Below, piece after piece: positions 24,040-33,288 of a stretch of DNA of 64,000 nt. Origin of the DNA: Isochrysis galbana (taxonomy: Eukaryota; Haptophyta; Isochrysidales; Isochrysidaceae). Under the pieces are notes generated by a model. It searched no databases, was not told the DNA's origin, and saw only the letters and a list, made by a program, of their open reading frames with translations. How positions within the stretch are numbered: position 1 is the first letter of the stretch; every line of letters begins with the position of its first letter. The DNA is taken from assembly GCA_018136815.1 (NCBI GenBank), contig CM030936.1, forward strand, positions 2,445,079 through 2,509,078. The letters run 5' to 3'. A program made the translations under genes and the position numbers.

Positions 24040-24425
24040 GCGGAGAAAATGGGAGTGGGGCAGGTTGATGTGTGCCCGCTCGCTCGCTGCTGTTTCGGCT
24101 CTGGTTCTGAGCGAGGGATGGGACGGGTGGGTGGGGTGGGGTGAGGGGAAGGGATCGGGTGGTTCGGCCGGCTTGCGACGGCAACACCGAGCGGAAGAGA
24201 AGGAAGAGGGGGGGGGGGGGGAGAGGGGGGGGGGAGAGAGAGAGAGGGAGGGAGGGAGAGAGAGACGGAGAGAGAGAGAGCAGAGAGAGCAGGGGCGTGC
24301 GGGGGGGGGGGGGGGGGAGAGGGGGGGCAACTTCGCTGATTGGGTGACGAGCGAGAGACGAGGGGAAAGATGAGAGGTCAGGAACAAAGTGAAGGAGAAA
24401 GGAGGAGGCGGGAAGAGGAGAGGGA

Positions 24426-24460
<35 letters not shown>

Positions 24461-25000
24461 CAGTAGGTAGCTCTACTCCTAAGGGAGAGGAGAGGAGTCG
24501 TCACGGAAGGAAGAAGAAGCGGGGGGAACGGGAGGAGGAGAACGGCAAACCAGATAGAAGTGACGAGGGATTAAAAGAAAACTCAGAAAGACAGCTCTGT
24601 GGTGCGTGTGTTCGGGTCGCATCCGCGATCGACCTGTTTGTTTTAGGGATCGTTTCCGTTAGTGTGTATGCCCCTCCCTGTAGGCTACCCCTCGTTGCCA
24701 AAAATATGACATTGACATTGGTAAAGTCTGGCGTTTCGCTCTCTTCCCCGCCCCTCCGGGACTCTCAGACTCTCAGCCCCTCTCCCCCTGCGAGGCTGCG
24801 AGGGCGAGGTCGCCTTTCCGCCCTCCGCTCCGCTTCATCTCGACACGTTGTGCAAACCCCGCGATATTGGATAAGTCCCTAGATGGGAAATAATACATAA
24901 TACAGCCAGGGGGGTTCCAAATACAGTAAGTACAGTCTGCAGTCTGTATTTGGCCGTCGTCCAAATACAGTCAAATACAGTACCAAATACAATACGGGGG
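24040..25000. repeat. GA/G-rich tracts and a CAAATACAGT inverted repeat at a gap
   Basis: 24195-24460 is polypurine, including G homopolymers and a (GA)n run at about 24430-24458. 24908-25000 contains several CAAATACAGT copies and an inverted CTGTATTTGG, forming a hairpin-like array that runs straight into the assembly gap. No gene is seen. Confidence 0.65.
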
Positions 25001-25100
25001 NNNNNNNNNNNNNNNNNNNNNNNNNNNNNNNNNNNNNNNNNNNNNNNNNNNNNNNNNNNNNNNNNNNNNNNNNNNNNNNNNNNNNNNNNNNNNNNNNNNN
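25001..25100. other. assembly gap (100 N)
   Basis: Exactly 100 Ns, the usual placeholder for a gap of unknown size. The left edge lies in a short-repeat array. Confidence 0.99.
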
Positions 25101-25682
25101 AGCTGTATCTATATATTCCATTGAAAAAAAACATCTGAAGATTCTGGGCTAAACACCTACTAGGTCTAGGTAATCCTATCTTCCCGCTGACACCGCCCTT
25201 TCTTCCCTTCCCTCCACCTCCTCCCTTTCCCCCCGTCATTCCTTTGTCTTCGATATCCGGGGTACGGCCCACGTGCGGCTACCGTGGGCCTGGTTCAGAG
25301 TGCCGGTTCAGGGCGCAGGCTTTTGGATGCGTAGTGTGCGTGGCTGACTTTTTTGTGCTTGGGCTTTTCGTGTCTCGTGTGGGTATGTCGGGTTCCGTTG
25401 TGCCTTTGCGCGTGAGTGTCGTTTGTCCACTAGCCACTAGTGTGGCCGCCTCTCAGCGCGTTACGTTTCGGGTTCTCCGGCTATTATGTGTGCCACTCCT
25501 AGCGCGGTGGTCAGCGCTAGGAGTTTTGCGCTAGGGTCTAGGTTGTCTTTCGAGCCTAGTGTGAATAGAGGGTATAGGTCGTTCATGTCTATGTCTATCC
25601 TTTTCGTCAGCTGTCTGCCCATACCCGCTCGGGCAGTCCCATCCGAGTCTGTTGTTGTTGTGTTTGCAAAGAGTAGAAAAAA
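25101..25682. other. intergenic, no gene seen
   Basis: This lies between the gap and the retroelement tail. A sequence resembling GGCTACCGTGGGC also occurs near 2408. No coding feature was recognised. Confidence 0.4.
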
Positions 25683-26110
25683 ACCTTTTAATATTCTTAC
25701 TTACCGCACTCGCACTCGCGGCGAATGGAACCACTACCCACTCCACGTAGTACGTAGCACACTTGCTACACCCCCACTCCCCCGGCCCTTCTACCCCCGC
25801 CATCAGGCGGCTCCCCCCGTACACTACTAGGGGGATAGGGGTAAAGGGCTTAGCAGAGATGGTCCGGTGGTTCTGTGGCCCGCGCCCCCTCCCCGGTCCC
25901 CCGGTGATCCGAACCCCCCTTCCTACTAATTACGCCTCCCGGGCTAGCGGCAGACTCTGTCTCGACTTATCCTGTAAACGGGCGCGAGACTTACCGATTT
26001 TTCCGTTCTCCACGCTCTCTCTCCCCTCTCCTCTCAGCCAGCGCGGGAAGCGTGGTCCCGAAAGCTAGACCTGACGCGCGATGAATGGAAGCACGTGGCG
26101 AAACTCTACA
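25683..26110 (-). mobile_element. 3' half of a non-autonomous retroelement (or LINE 3' UTR)
   Basis: Read on the minus strand this ends in GTAAGAATATTAAAAGG followed by a T-run. It carries the stem-loop with outer arms GTCTCG/CGAGAC at 25959-25964 and 25985-25990. The sequence parallels 15960-16317 (+) and 30770-31100 (-). It may be a separate element or the 3' UTR of the LINE next to it. A plus-strand frame at 26040-26140 (DEWKHVAKLYTHPLTIVKT) looks protein-like but is unexplained. Confidence 0.65.
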
Positions 26111-26111
26111 C

Positions 26112-29100
26112 TCACCCCCTCACTATCGTTAAAACGATAGGGTCATGGAGCGCGCGCCGCCGCCCGCTCTCGCTGCCGCTGCCCTCGCCATGATGGTCCG
26201 GCGCGCCCAGGGGGACGCCTAAAATGGTTAGATACTCTTCGTTGCTTATCCAGTTGTACTTTCGCATGTCCCATGGCGGTTTTCGCAGTCTTTGGGATCC
26301 CATTCTCAGACCTTGGAATTTGCTTGCATTGGTCTTGCCGCCCGTCGCTTTTTCATGTAGCTCCACCCATCCCAGGGATCTTTGGAGGCTTTTATAGTCT
26401 CTTGCTATTAGTGCCGTGTCGTCGGCGAATTGGCTTATTTTCAGGCTATAGCCGTTCAAGTTTACCCCGGTTATGTCTTCATCCCCGTTGATGGCCCGGG
26501 TGAGTGCCTCCGTTGTCAGGAGGAACGTGAGCGGGGAGAGCGGGCAGCCTTGCGGCATGCCGCTCCCTACGGTGAAGGGGTAGCTCCTCCCGCCGTTGGT
26601 TTTGATCGTGCGTATCGGACGAGCGTCCTGGCTCGTAAGCGCCTTCGCTAGCGTCTGAAAGTTTGGCCCGAAGTTGAGTAGCTTGAGAGCCAGATGATAA
26701 AACTCCCAGCTCACTCTGTCGAAAGCTTTCTCCCAGTCGAGGGCTAGTAACAGTCCCGGGTCACCGGTCTCGTCTAGGTAGGCCCTTGTGAGTTGCAGGA
26801 GGTGCGTAGCCTCGCTAATGAGTCTTCTAGGCACGAATCCTAGTTGGTTTTCTGATATTATTTTCCCTATCACTTTGCTAAGTCTGTTCGTTAGAATTTT
26901 GGCTAATATTTTGTAGTCGCTTTGTAGCAGCGTGATAGGCCTATAGTTACGCGGGTCTCGCGCGTCGCCTTTCTTGTATAGTAGTATTATGTCGCCTTCT
27001 CTCAAGGTTAGTGCTAGGGTCCCCGTGACCAGCGTCCGGTTGTATAGTTGTGTTAGCAGCGGCGCCGCTGTTTTTTCATGCGCCTTGTATATTTCCGCCG
27101 GCAGCCCATCCGGGCCCGCGCTCTTTCCCGAGCCGATGCTTCTTATAGCCTGCTTGGTTTCCTCTATATCAATGGCGCCTTCCAACCGGCGACGATCTAG
27201 GTCGCTTAGTGGTCTATCGGCTAGGGTCGCCTCTAGTTGGGGTATGCGCTGGGCGCTTTTGGGGGAATATAGCCAAACGTAGTATTTGCGGAATTCTCTC
27301 CGTATTTCGTTGTCTGTAGTAACCGTGTCGTGCTGTGAGTGCACGGGAGAGTCCCACGTTCTCGTGCGGTATAACTCCGCAACACTCGCCTTCCATTTGC
27401 GGGGTTTTAGTTTCGCAAAGAACTCCTTTGAGTGTAGCTCCTCTCGACGAAGCTGTCGGTATAGCGGAAGATTCTTGAGCGGGATTTTCCCCCTCTCCTC
27501 CGCTAGCTCTGCTTGTGTTTTCGCGAGCTCCGCCGTGAGTCTCTCGTTCGGTCCTTGATTCGCTAAGCGGATATTAAGCCTCACGGCTTTGAGCTCCAAC
27601 TCGGATTGGATAGTAGGTTTGCGTCTCGCCGACGTCTCCTCCCTTAGGAATGTGGCTATGTTGGCTTTTGTGGCGGCCCATACGGTTTCTATGCCTTTCC
27701 CCTCGCCGATCATCCGGCTGGCGGTTTGCAGTAGTAATTCTACCGTCTTCAGTGCTCCCTTCTCGTGTATTATGCTTGGGTCGATTGGCTTGTCGAAGTT
27801 ACGTCCCTGCCTGTAGCCCGGCGTTTCAAAAAGAGCGAGGACGGGGAGGTGGTCTGACGCGGCTTTGCCGGAGAATAGGTCCGGGCACGGTCCGTGCTGC
27901 TGCCATTGGAAGGCATCTGCGCTTTTACTGTGGTAGATGCGATCAATCCTCGTGTGAATGGTGGCGGCCATCCTCGTGTAGCCGATATTCGGCCCCAGTC
28001 GCATCGTATGGTGCGCGTCTTGGAGTCTATGTTTTCGAGCTAGCGCTTTCCATTTCTCGCCGTGTGCGTTGGAGTAGGGCGTGTCGCCCATCCTTCGAGA
28101 GTCGTGCGTGCTGTTCTCTACGCAGTTCAGGTCACCCCCGATTATGGTTGGGGTAGTATCGAGGGTGGCCAATTTTTTGTCAAGTTCGGCTATTTGCCTT
28201 CCGCGGGGACCGGGTTGCGCGCTTCGATATACGGTTACTATACGATATTGGATGTCGTCTATGTTTAGTTTTATTGATACACATCTCCCTTTTAGCATTA
28301 CTTCTAGGGTCTCCTCCCTAGCGGTTATCCGTTCGGATGCTTCTCTGATCGCCACTGCGACTCCGCTAGCAAGGTCCCCTAGCTCTCCTGGGGCGGCAAA
28401 CCACAGCCATCCTAGCATGGCGGCTGTCCTATGGGCCCGGAGGTGCGAGCCGTCCTCGTATGCGTGGAGCTCTTGTAAGAGCAAGATGTCCACCTTCGCC
28501 TTACGCGCTTGTGATAGCACGGCGGCTAATTTGCCGCCCTTGGTGCCGTTGATGTTGTACGTCGCGACGCGAATGGGTCCTTCACCTGGGTATCCAAGGG
28601 TGGAATCAAATGTGAGCCTTGGGCGTCGGGGCATCGCTCTTGCTACCGTGAGTTTGTTGGCCGCAGCCGCGGTTGCGTACACGTACTCCGGATGGAGGAA
28701 GAGGCACGCCGGGCCGTTTAAGCAGACGCCCGGGATCTTCTTGTGAGGATGCAGGTGGCAGCGAATCGTACACTTGTTTTCGATCCATGCACCCGGAACA
28801 TCGTGCGAGAGGTTGCAACGGACTCCGCGTTTGTTCCTGAGGCACAGCCCCTGAGTGAAGCGCGCACATTGTTTGGGGGGGCCCTTTCCCAGCGCCTCGT
28901 GCGCCGATTTCGGGCGGGGGTTGAGTCGTTGCGCTTCGTTCCTTGCGCGGCGCTTTGCCGCCTCTTCCTCGCATTCACAGATGCGGGCCGAGTTGGGGAG
29001 GCCTTTCGCCACCTCCGGCCGCCAGCCTTTGCAGCCTCGCAGGCTGCCGTGAATCATGAGCTTGTGAGGGGATTGGATGGTTGCTGGCATGCTGATCTCC

Positions 29101-30293
29101 CTGCACGCCCGAACGGCGTAGTTGACAGGGATGGTCTTTTCGTCGATACGAAGCAGCAGCTTCCGGGGGAAGCTCCCGTCGAGAAACGAGCCTTGGCCCG
29201 CTGAGACATAGAGATGCCAGCGAGTCGAGTAGGCTGCCTTGGATATGAACGTCCCGGCTCCTCCTTCGAGCTTCATACGCTCGCGGTTGCCCTTCAAGAA
29301 GGTGAGTCCTACCTTTTCGATCGCAAGGATGATCGCGCTGAGGTTGATTTGGGCCGCTTGTGCTAGGCCTTCGGCCTCGATGACCAGATGCGCCGCCACA
29401 TCTTGGAGGGCGCTGTATAGCGCTTTGCGCGACGAAGAGCCTTTCTTGTTTATTTTCTCGTCGATGGATTCCGTTTTGACTCGGACCGAGATGTCAGTTT
29501 GGCTGATGCGAAGCGTGGTGATGTCGCCGTACCGTTCTTTGAATTGTTGTGCGCAATCCTCGTTCACAGCAATATGCCATGGTCCGCGAATGGAGCGGGC
29601 CCAAAAGTCCGGCTCCGGGTCGACTCCTTCGAGCTCCAATAGGAGCTCTACGATTGCGGCGTAGACTGTGGCGTCCAAGAAGGCGTGGTCGCCCTCTTGG
29701 TGGAAGGATAGTTCAAAAGTTGCGTCCGATTCCATGGCGCCTTGCTCCTCATCTGAGGGCGGCTCCTGAGAGGCAAGGGCGGTCGGAGGTGGTGGGATTG
29801 TGGGTGGGTCTATGTGTGCAGCTGGCGTGTCTGTGTGGCGTACGCCCCAAGGCGCATCCAAATAGTTCCTCGTCTGTGTGATCTTCTGTTGTGTTGCTGG
29901 TGGATCAAGGTCAATGAGCATGTTGTGATTGGTGTTGAGGTTGTGCCCATAGGGGCCACCCGGTCTCGGGCCGCGCCGCCGAGGCAGCGCGGCCGTCGCC
30001 AGGGCGAGAGAGGCCTCTGCCATAAGGCATGCCTTGTGGGTGAGTGTCTCTGCTGGTCTGGTGTTGGTGTGATGCTTGTCACAGCCTGTGGCCCACCATG
30101 GGGTGGGCCAGCATGGCTGCCTTCCTTGGTGTGGCCGGGGCCACGGGCCGTGCGGCGCGACCGGGGTCGCGCTCACCTGCTCGGCCTCTGCGGGCGGTCG
30201 CGGTCGCTTCGCCAGCGACAGCTCCATGGGTACTGGGGGGGCTCCCGCGGCGGGGGGCCCGAAGGAAAGGTGGGGGGCGGCGGCGCGCTCCAT
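26112..30293 (-). CDS. LINE polyprotein: CCCH fingers, AP endonuclease, reverse transcriptase
   Basis: This is the replicase of a non-LTR retrotransposon, 1393 aa from the ATG at 30293. The N-terminus is Pro/Ala-rich. Two CCCH-type zinc fingers lie at about 476-534 (Cys-x7-Cys-x8-Cys-x3-His, then Cys-x11-Cys-x5-Cys-x3-His). The AP-type endonuclease follows at about 574-825, with VATYNINGTKGG, LLLQELHAY, GGDLNCVE, TRIDRIYHS and ASDHLPV. The reverse transcriptase covers about 1055-1360, with RPITLLQSDYKILAK, ALDWEKAFDRVSW, GMPQGCPLSPL and the catalytic FADD at about 1289-1292. No internal stop or frameshift is seen. The frame then loses homology after ILGVPLG (near 26215), where an inverted 5'-end stub is joined. 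The C-terminal domain is therefore missing and the copy is probably inactive as it stands. Confidence 0.92.
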   Translation of the reverse strand: MERAAAPHLSFGPPAAGAPPVPMELSLAKRPRPPAEAEQVSATPVAPHGPWPRPHQGRQPCWPTPWWATGCDKHHTNTRPAETLTHKACLMAEASLALATAALPRRRGPRPGGPYGHNLNTNHNMLIDLDPPATQQKITQTRNYLDAPWGVRHTDTPAAHIDPPTIPPPPTALASQEPPSDEEQGAMESDATFELSFHQEGDHAFLDATVYAAIVELLLELEGVDPEPDFWARSIRGPWHIAVNEDCAQQFKERYGDITTLRISQTDISVRVKTESIDEKINKKGSSSRKALYSALQDVAAHLVIEAEGLAQAAQINLSAIILAIEKVGLTFLKGNRERMKLEGGAGTFISKAAYSTRWHLYVSAGQGSFLDGSFPRKLLLRIDEKTIPVNYAVRACREISMPATIQSPHKLMIHGSLRGCKGWRPEVAKGLPNSARICECEEEAAKRRARNEAQRLNPRPKSAHEALGKGPPKQCARFTQGLCLRNKRGVRCNLSHDVPGAWIENKCTIRCHLHPHKKIPGVCLNGPACLFLHPEYVYATAAAANKLTVARAMPRRPRLTFDSTLGYPGEGPIRVATYNINGTKGGKLAAVLSQARKAKVDILLLQELHAYEDGSHLRAHRTAAMLGWLWFAAPGELGDLASGVAVAIREASERITAREETLEVMLKGRCVSIKLNIDDIQYRIVTVYRSAQPGPRGRQIAELDKKLATLDTTPTIIGGDLNCVENSTHDSRRMGDTPYSNAHGEKWKALARKHRLQDAHHTMRLGPNIGYTRMAATIHTRIDRIYHSKSADAFQWQQHGPCPDLFSGKAASDHLPVLALFETPGYRQGRNFDKPIDPSIIHEKGALKTVELLLQTASRMIGEGKGIETVWAATKANIATFLREETSARRKPTIQSELELKAVRLNIRLANQGPNERLTAELAKTQAELAEERGKIPLKNLPLYRQLRREELHSKEFFAKLKPRKWKASVAELYRTRTWDSPVHSQHDTVTTDNEIRREFRKYYVWLYSPKSAQRIPQLEATLADRPLSDLDRRRLEGAIDIEETKQAIRSIGSGKSAGPDGLPAEIYKAHEKTAAPLLTQLYNRTLVTGTLALTLREGDIILLYKKGDARDPRNYRPITLLQSDYKILAKILTNRLSKVIGKIISENQLGFVPRRLISEATHLLQLTRAYLDETGDPGLLLALDWEKAFDRVSWEFYHLALKLLNFGPNFQTLAKALTSQDARPIRTIKTNGGRSYPFTVGSGMPQGCPLSPLTFLLTTEALTRAINGDEDITGVNLNGYSLKISQFADDTALIARDYKSLQRSLGWVELHEKATGGKTNASKFQGLRMGSQRLRKPPWDMRKYNWISNEEYLTILGVPLGAPDHHGEGSGSESGRRRALHDPIVLTIVRG
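26123..26215 (+). mobile_element. truncated LINE 5' end, head-on to the large LINE
   Basis: The perfect stem CTATCGTT/AACGATAG (26123-26140) is followed by GGTCATGGAGCGCGCGCC, as at 43598 on the plus strand and as at the start of the big LINE. It is cut off after about 60 bp, where it meets the inverted RT coding region. Confidence 0.65.
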
Positions 30294-30324
30294 GGCAACC
30301 AACTATAAAGTTAGTTTTGGGGCA

Positions 30325-30763
30325 ACCATGTCAAAGCTTTACAAGCCAAATGGATCCTAAACTATCTTGACGCACGCCAAGTACAATGGAAACAAGTGCT
30401 TGACGCGTGGTTCTGCCGCACAAACCTGGGGAGAGCAGCGGTTCTCTCGACGGTCCCCACGAACAAACTCACCGACGGAATAGCGGGCACGAGTAAACTT
30501 CCCGCGTTTTGGAAGCAGGCGCTAAACAACATTCGCGAACTTAAACTCACATCACTGAAAGTAAGTAGAGAAGGAGCACTCTCGCAACCCATGTGGGGTA
30601 GCCCAACGCACCCGGGACCTAAAATAAACCCCATATGGGCAAAACTATGGAACAAGCTTGAATGTAATACCACACATAACGTATTCAAAGACCACGCAGC
30701 GAACACGCCCTATAGCAGTGTTGAATGCGCGCAATACCTCAGGAACAATGACACGTATAATTA
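30325..30763 (+). pseudogene. LINE C-terminal domain fragment, sense strand, part 1
   Basis: The translated sequence (HVKALQAKWILNYLD, then VLDAWFCRTNLGRAA and LPAFWKQALNNI) matches the LINE fragment at the right edge of the window (MRALQAIWIARYLN, RTPLGRAAVF, LPAFWKHALENF). It stops at a TAA where another element is inserted. Continuation is seen after that insertion, at 31739. Confidence 0.75.
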
Positions 30764-31738
30764 AATTAAACCTTTTAATAGTCTCACCGCGCACGCAGCC
30801 GTGGACCCTCTACTTTCTACTCACGTAGGAAAACTTTCTACACCCCCACGCTCCCAGCCCTTCTCCCCCCGCCATCAGGCGGCTCCCCCCGTGCACTACT
30901 AGGGGGATTGGGGTGAAGGGCTTAGATATGGTCCGGTGGCCCGCGCCTCCCCCCGGTGATCTGTTCCCTCTCTTCCTCCTGTGTCTCCGAGTGGGCGGCG
31001 ACCTCAGTCCCGACTTATCCTGTAAACAGGTGCGGGACTTACCTATTTTTCGGTGGGCGGAGCTCCGCTCCGCCCACCACCTTCTCCGCGCTCTCTCTCC
31101 CCTCTCCTGCGGCACGCGCGATGGCGCGCCTGCGGCAGGCCTGCAGCTGCCCATTGGCGACCCTGGAGGCTCATGGAGGCCAGCTCAGGGGGCAGAGGAG
31201 GCTGGGGCTGGGCCCTGGCCTCCCCTGCCTCTCCCTCGCTGGCGCTCCTGAGCCTCAGGGGCCCCCACGCTGCACCTGTCTGCCTGTCGAACAGGGGGGG
31301 AGGAGGGGTTGGAGCAATGGGCTGGCCACTGCGGCACGCGCGATGGCGCGCCTGCGGCAGGCCTGCAGCTGCCTGCTGGCGACCCCTGGAGGCTCTTGGA
31401 GGCCAGCTCTGGGGGCAGAGGAGGCTGGGACTGGGCCCTGGTCTCCCCTGCCTCTCCCTCGCTGGCGCTCCTGAGCCTCTGGGACCCCAATCTGCACCTG
31501 TCTGCCTGTCGACCAGGGGGGGAGGGGGGGTTGGAGCAATGGGCTGGCCACGAGGGGCCAGGATGGGCGAATGGGGCGAGCCTGTGGGGAAGGGAGTGGG
31601 TCAGTAGGGCAGTGGCCTCCTGGCAAGCCATCAGGCGTGCCAGGAGGATGGGTGGTTCCTCCCCCATGGCAGGGGAGGAGTGGAGAGAGGGGGGGGCTCG
31701 TGCCCCCCCATGGGGCAACCAAGTATAAACTTAGTTGA
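30764..31738 (-). mobile_element. non-autonomous retroelement inserted in a LINE
   Basis: Read on the minus strand, it starts at the hairpin CAACTAAG-TTTATA-CTTGGTTG (31716-31737) and GCCCCATGGGG, and ends in GGTGAGACTATTAAAAGG at about 30770. It is about 970 bp. The internal part contains a direct duplication of about 220 bp (about 31100-31310 and 31325-31530) built on GCGGCACGCGCGATGGCGCG. A stem-loop with arms GTCCCG/CGGGAC lies at 31007-31038. No reading frame is convincing. It splits the LINE C-terminal region. Confidence 0.75.
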
Positions 31739-32470
31739 AAAAACAGAAAATAAAAGACAGACTGTTTGCATACCCGGCAGAATCCACGCATCCACGCCCG
31801 ATAGCCTAAATAAAAACCCTCTACGTAATAGCATGGAGGTACATAATAAGAGACTTCTACAGAATGGAGTTCGAATCACACACGTACCACTACATACCGG
31901 TCTTAGAAACCACGCTAATAAGGTTCACTACCCTGGTGAGGAGCATTGCCCCGCCAAACGGCCATTACCGAATGCGCACTCGCACGGTGGCCCAGGGCAG
32001 GAAACCTAAGCTGAAAAGACCGTTAGAGCTCAGCGCCCCCACTTTCCACTTTTTTTTACAGAAAACGACAAAGGAAATTTGACAATGAACGACAACCTCG
32101 GCCTCGTAGCAAAGGCACTCGGCCTAGCCGAAAAACTCGCCTAAGGCTGAGGCGCGTCTCCCTCCTCGAAAACACCCCAACAAGGGATGGGCGATGAAAG
32201 CAAAGGCGACGCAGCAACAATTAACCGCTCACACCAACACAGCGAGAAACGGGCCACCTAGAGGCACAGGAGGAAGGCGAGGACAGACCACTAGGGGCCG
32301 GTGCACCCCCGCCCTACCCAACCCCCCCCACAACCTGGGCCCCTAAGTAGAGCACGAGGGGAGTTGCCGCAAGGCGGGAAGTGAGGGAAAGGAAGGGAAA
32401 TGGGCGTGGCTACGATAGACAGCTACATAGCCGCGCGCGTGGTGAGAATATTAAAAGGTTTTTTTTTACC
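31739..32470 (+). mobile_element. LINE 3' end, part 2, with tail
   Basis: The continuation of the sense LINE after the nested insertion. A broken frame includes AWRYIIRDFYRMEFESHT and then a 3' UTR. A stem TAGGGGCC/GGCCCCTA lies in the UTR. The end is GGTGAGAATATTAAAAGG followed by a T-run at 32441-32468. Confidence 0.7.
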
Positions 32471-33009
32471 CGGACGATAGGCGATAGGCATGAGCAGGGC
32501 GCCAAGAGCCTCTTGCCAAGAGCCAAGAGGGTGCCAGAATGATCGGTGGTGTAGGGGCTTGGCAGCTCAGCACGCATGTGGCATGTGGCCCAGTACAGGG
32601 TACTAGTGACCTATGATCATTAGACTCGACCTCTCTGGGCGAAGGCCCGGCCAATCGCCGCCGCGCTCTCGCTTGAGCGCGGCGAACGAAGGGCGCTTCG
32701 GGCGAAGGTCGGCCTATTAAGCGGCTTGGTTGCCATCGCCCTGCCTTGGATTTGCGCAGGGAGAGCGACGAGGGGAATATGGGAATTCTTCCCCCGGTCC
32801 CACGATGAAAATTTTGGGCCTCCCGATCAATCAGAGTTTTTGAAAACCCAGTCTCCCCCACCTCGATTCGTGCCACCTCGCGCCGGCGCTATTGCACCTC
32901 TTTGCGAAGAGCATATGCATATGTGTGTTTTCCAGGTGGCTTCACCCCGACGTAGTGAAGGTGAAGAGACAAGAGTCTTGACAAGAGAGAAAACGAGCAG
33001 AAGAGGCGG
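32471..33009. other. inter-element sequence, no gene seen
   Basis: Sequence between two LINE 3' ends. Short palindromic GCCAAGAGCC/CTCTTGGC elements occur near 32500. No gene recognised. Confidence 0.4.
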
Positions 33010-33247
33010 ACGCTAGATGGGCCGGCCGCCTAGCGACGCAGGAGGAAGACGGGAACCAGATTGCTAGGGGCCGGGGCATGCAGCCTGCCCCTCCTACACT
33101 ACACCCAAGTCCCGGGCCCCTAACCGTAGCGCACCAGAGGAGTAGCTGCAAGGCAGGACGAGGGGAAAAGTGGAGGGTGGGGACGGGGCTATGGAGCATA
33201 AACACAAGGCCGCGTGTGTGGCAAGAACAGTAAGAAGTTTTTTTTGC
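33010..33247 (+). mobile_element. 5'-truncated, diverged LINE 3' end
   Basis: Parallels 32250-32470: CTAGGGGCCGG ... GGGCCCCTAA stem, GAGGAGTAGCTGCAAGGC, then a diverged tail GGCAAGAACAGTAAGAAG and a T-run. Only the last 240 bp remain. Confidence 0.65.
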
Positions 33248-33288
33248 CCTCACCCCCGCGCGCCGTCAGCCACTCGTCATCGCCCCCG

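Larger units (their letters stand above)
26112..30316 (-). mobile_element. LINE body, 5'-complete, C-terminally truncated
   Basis: The element starts with a hairpin (arms AACCAACT and AGTTAGTT at 30297-30316, loop ATAA) just before the ATG at 30293. It continues through the replicase to about 26215. Because the C-terminal domain lies on the opposite strand to the right (30325 onward), the body is inverted relative to that part. Confidence 0.8.
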
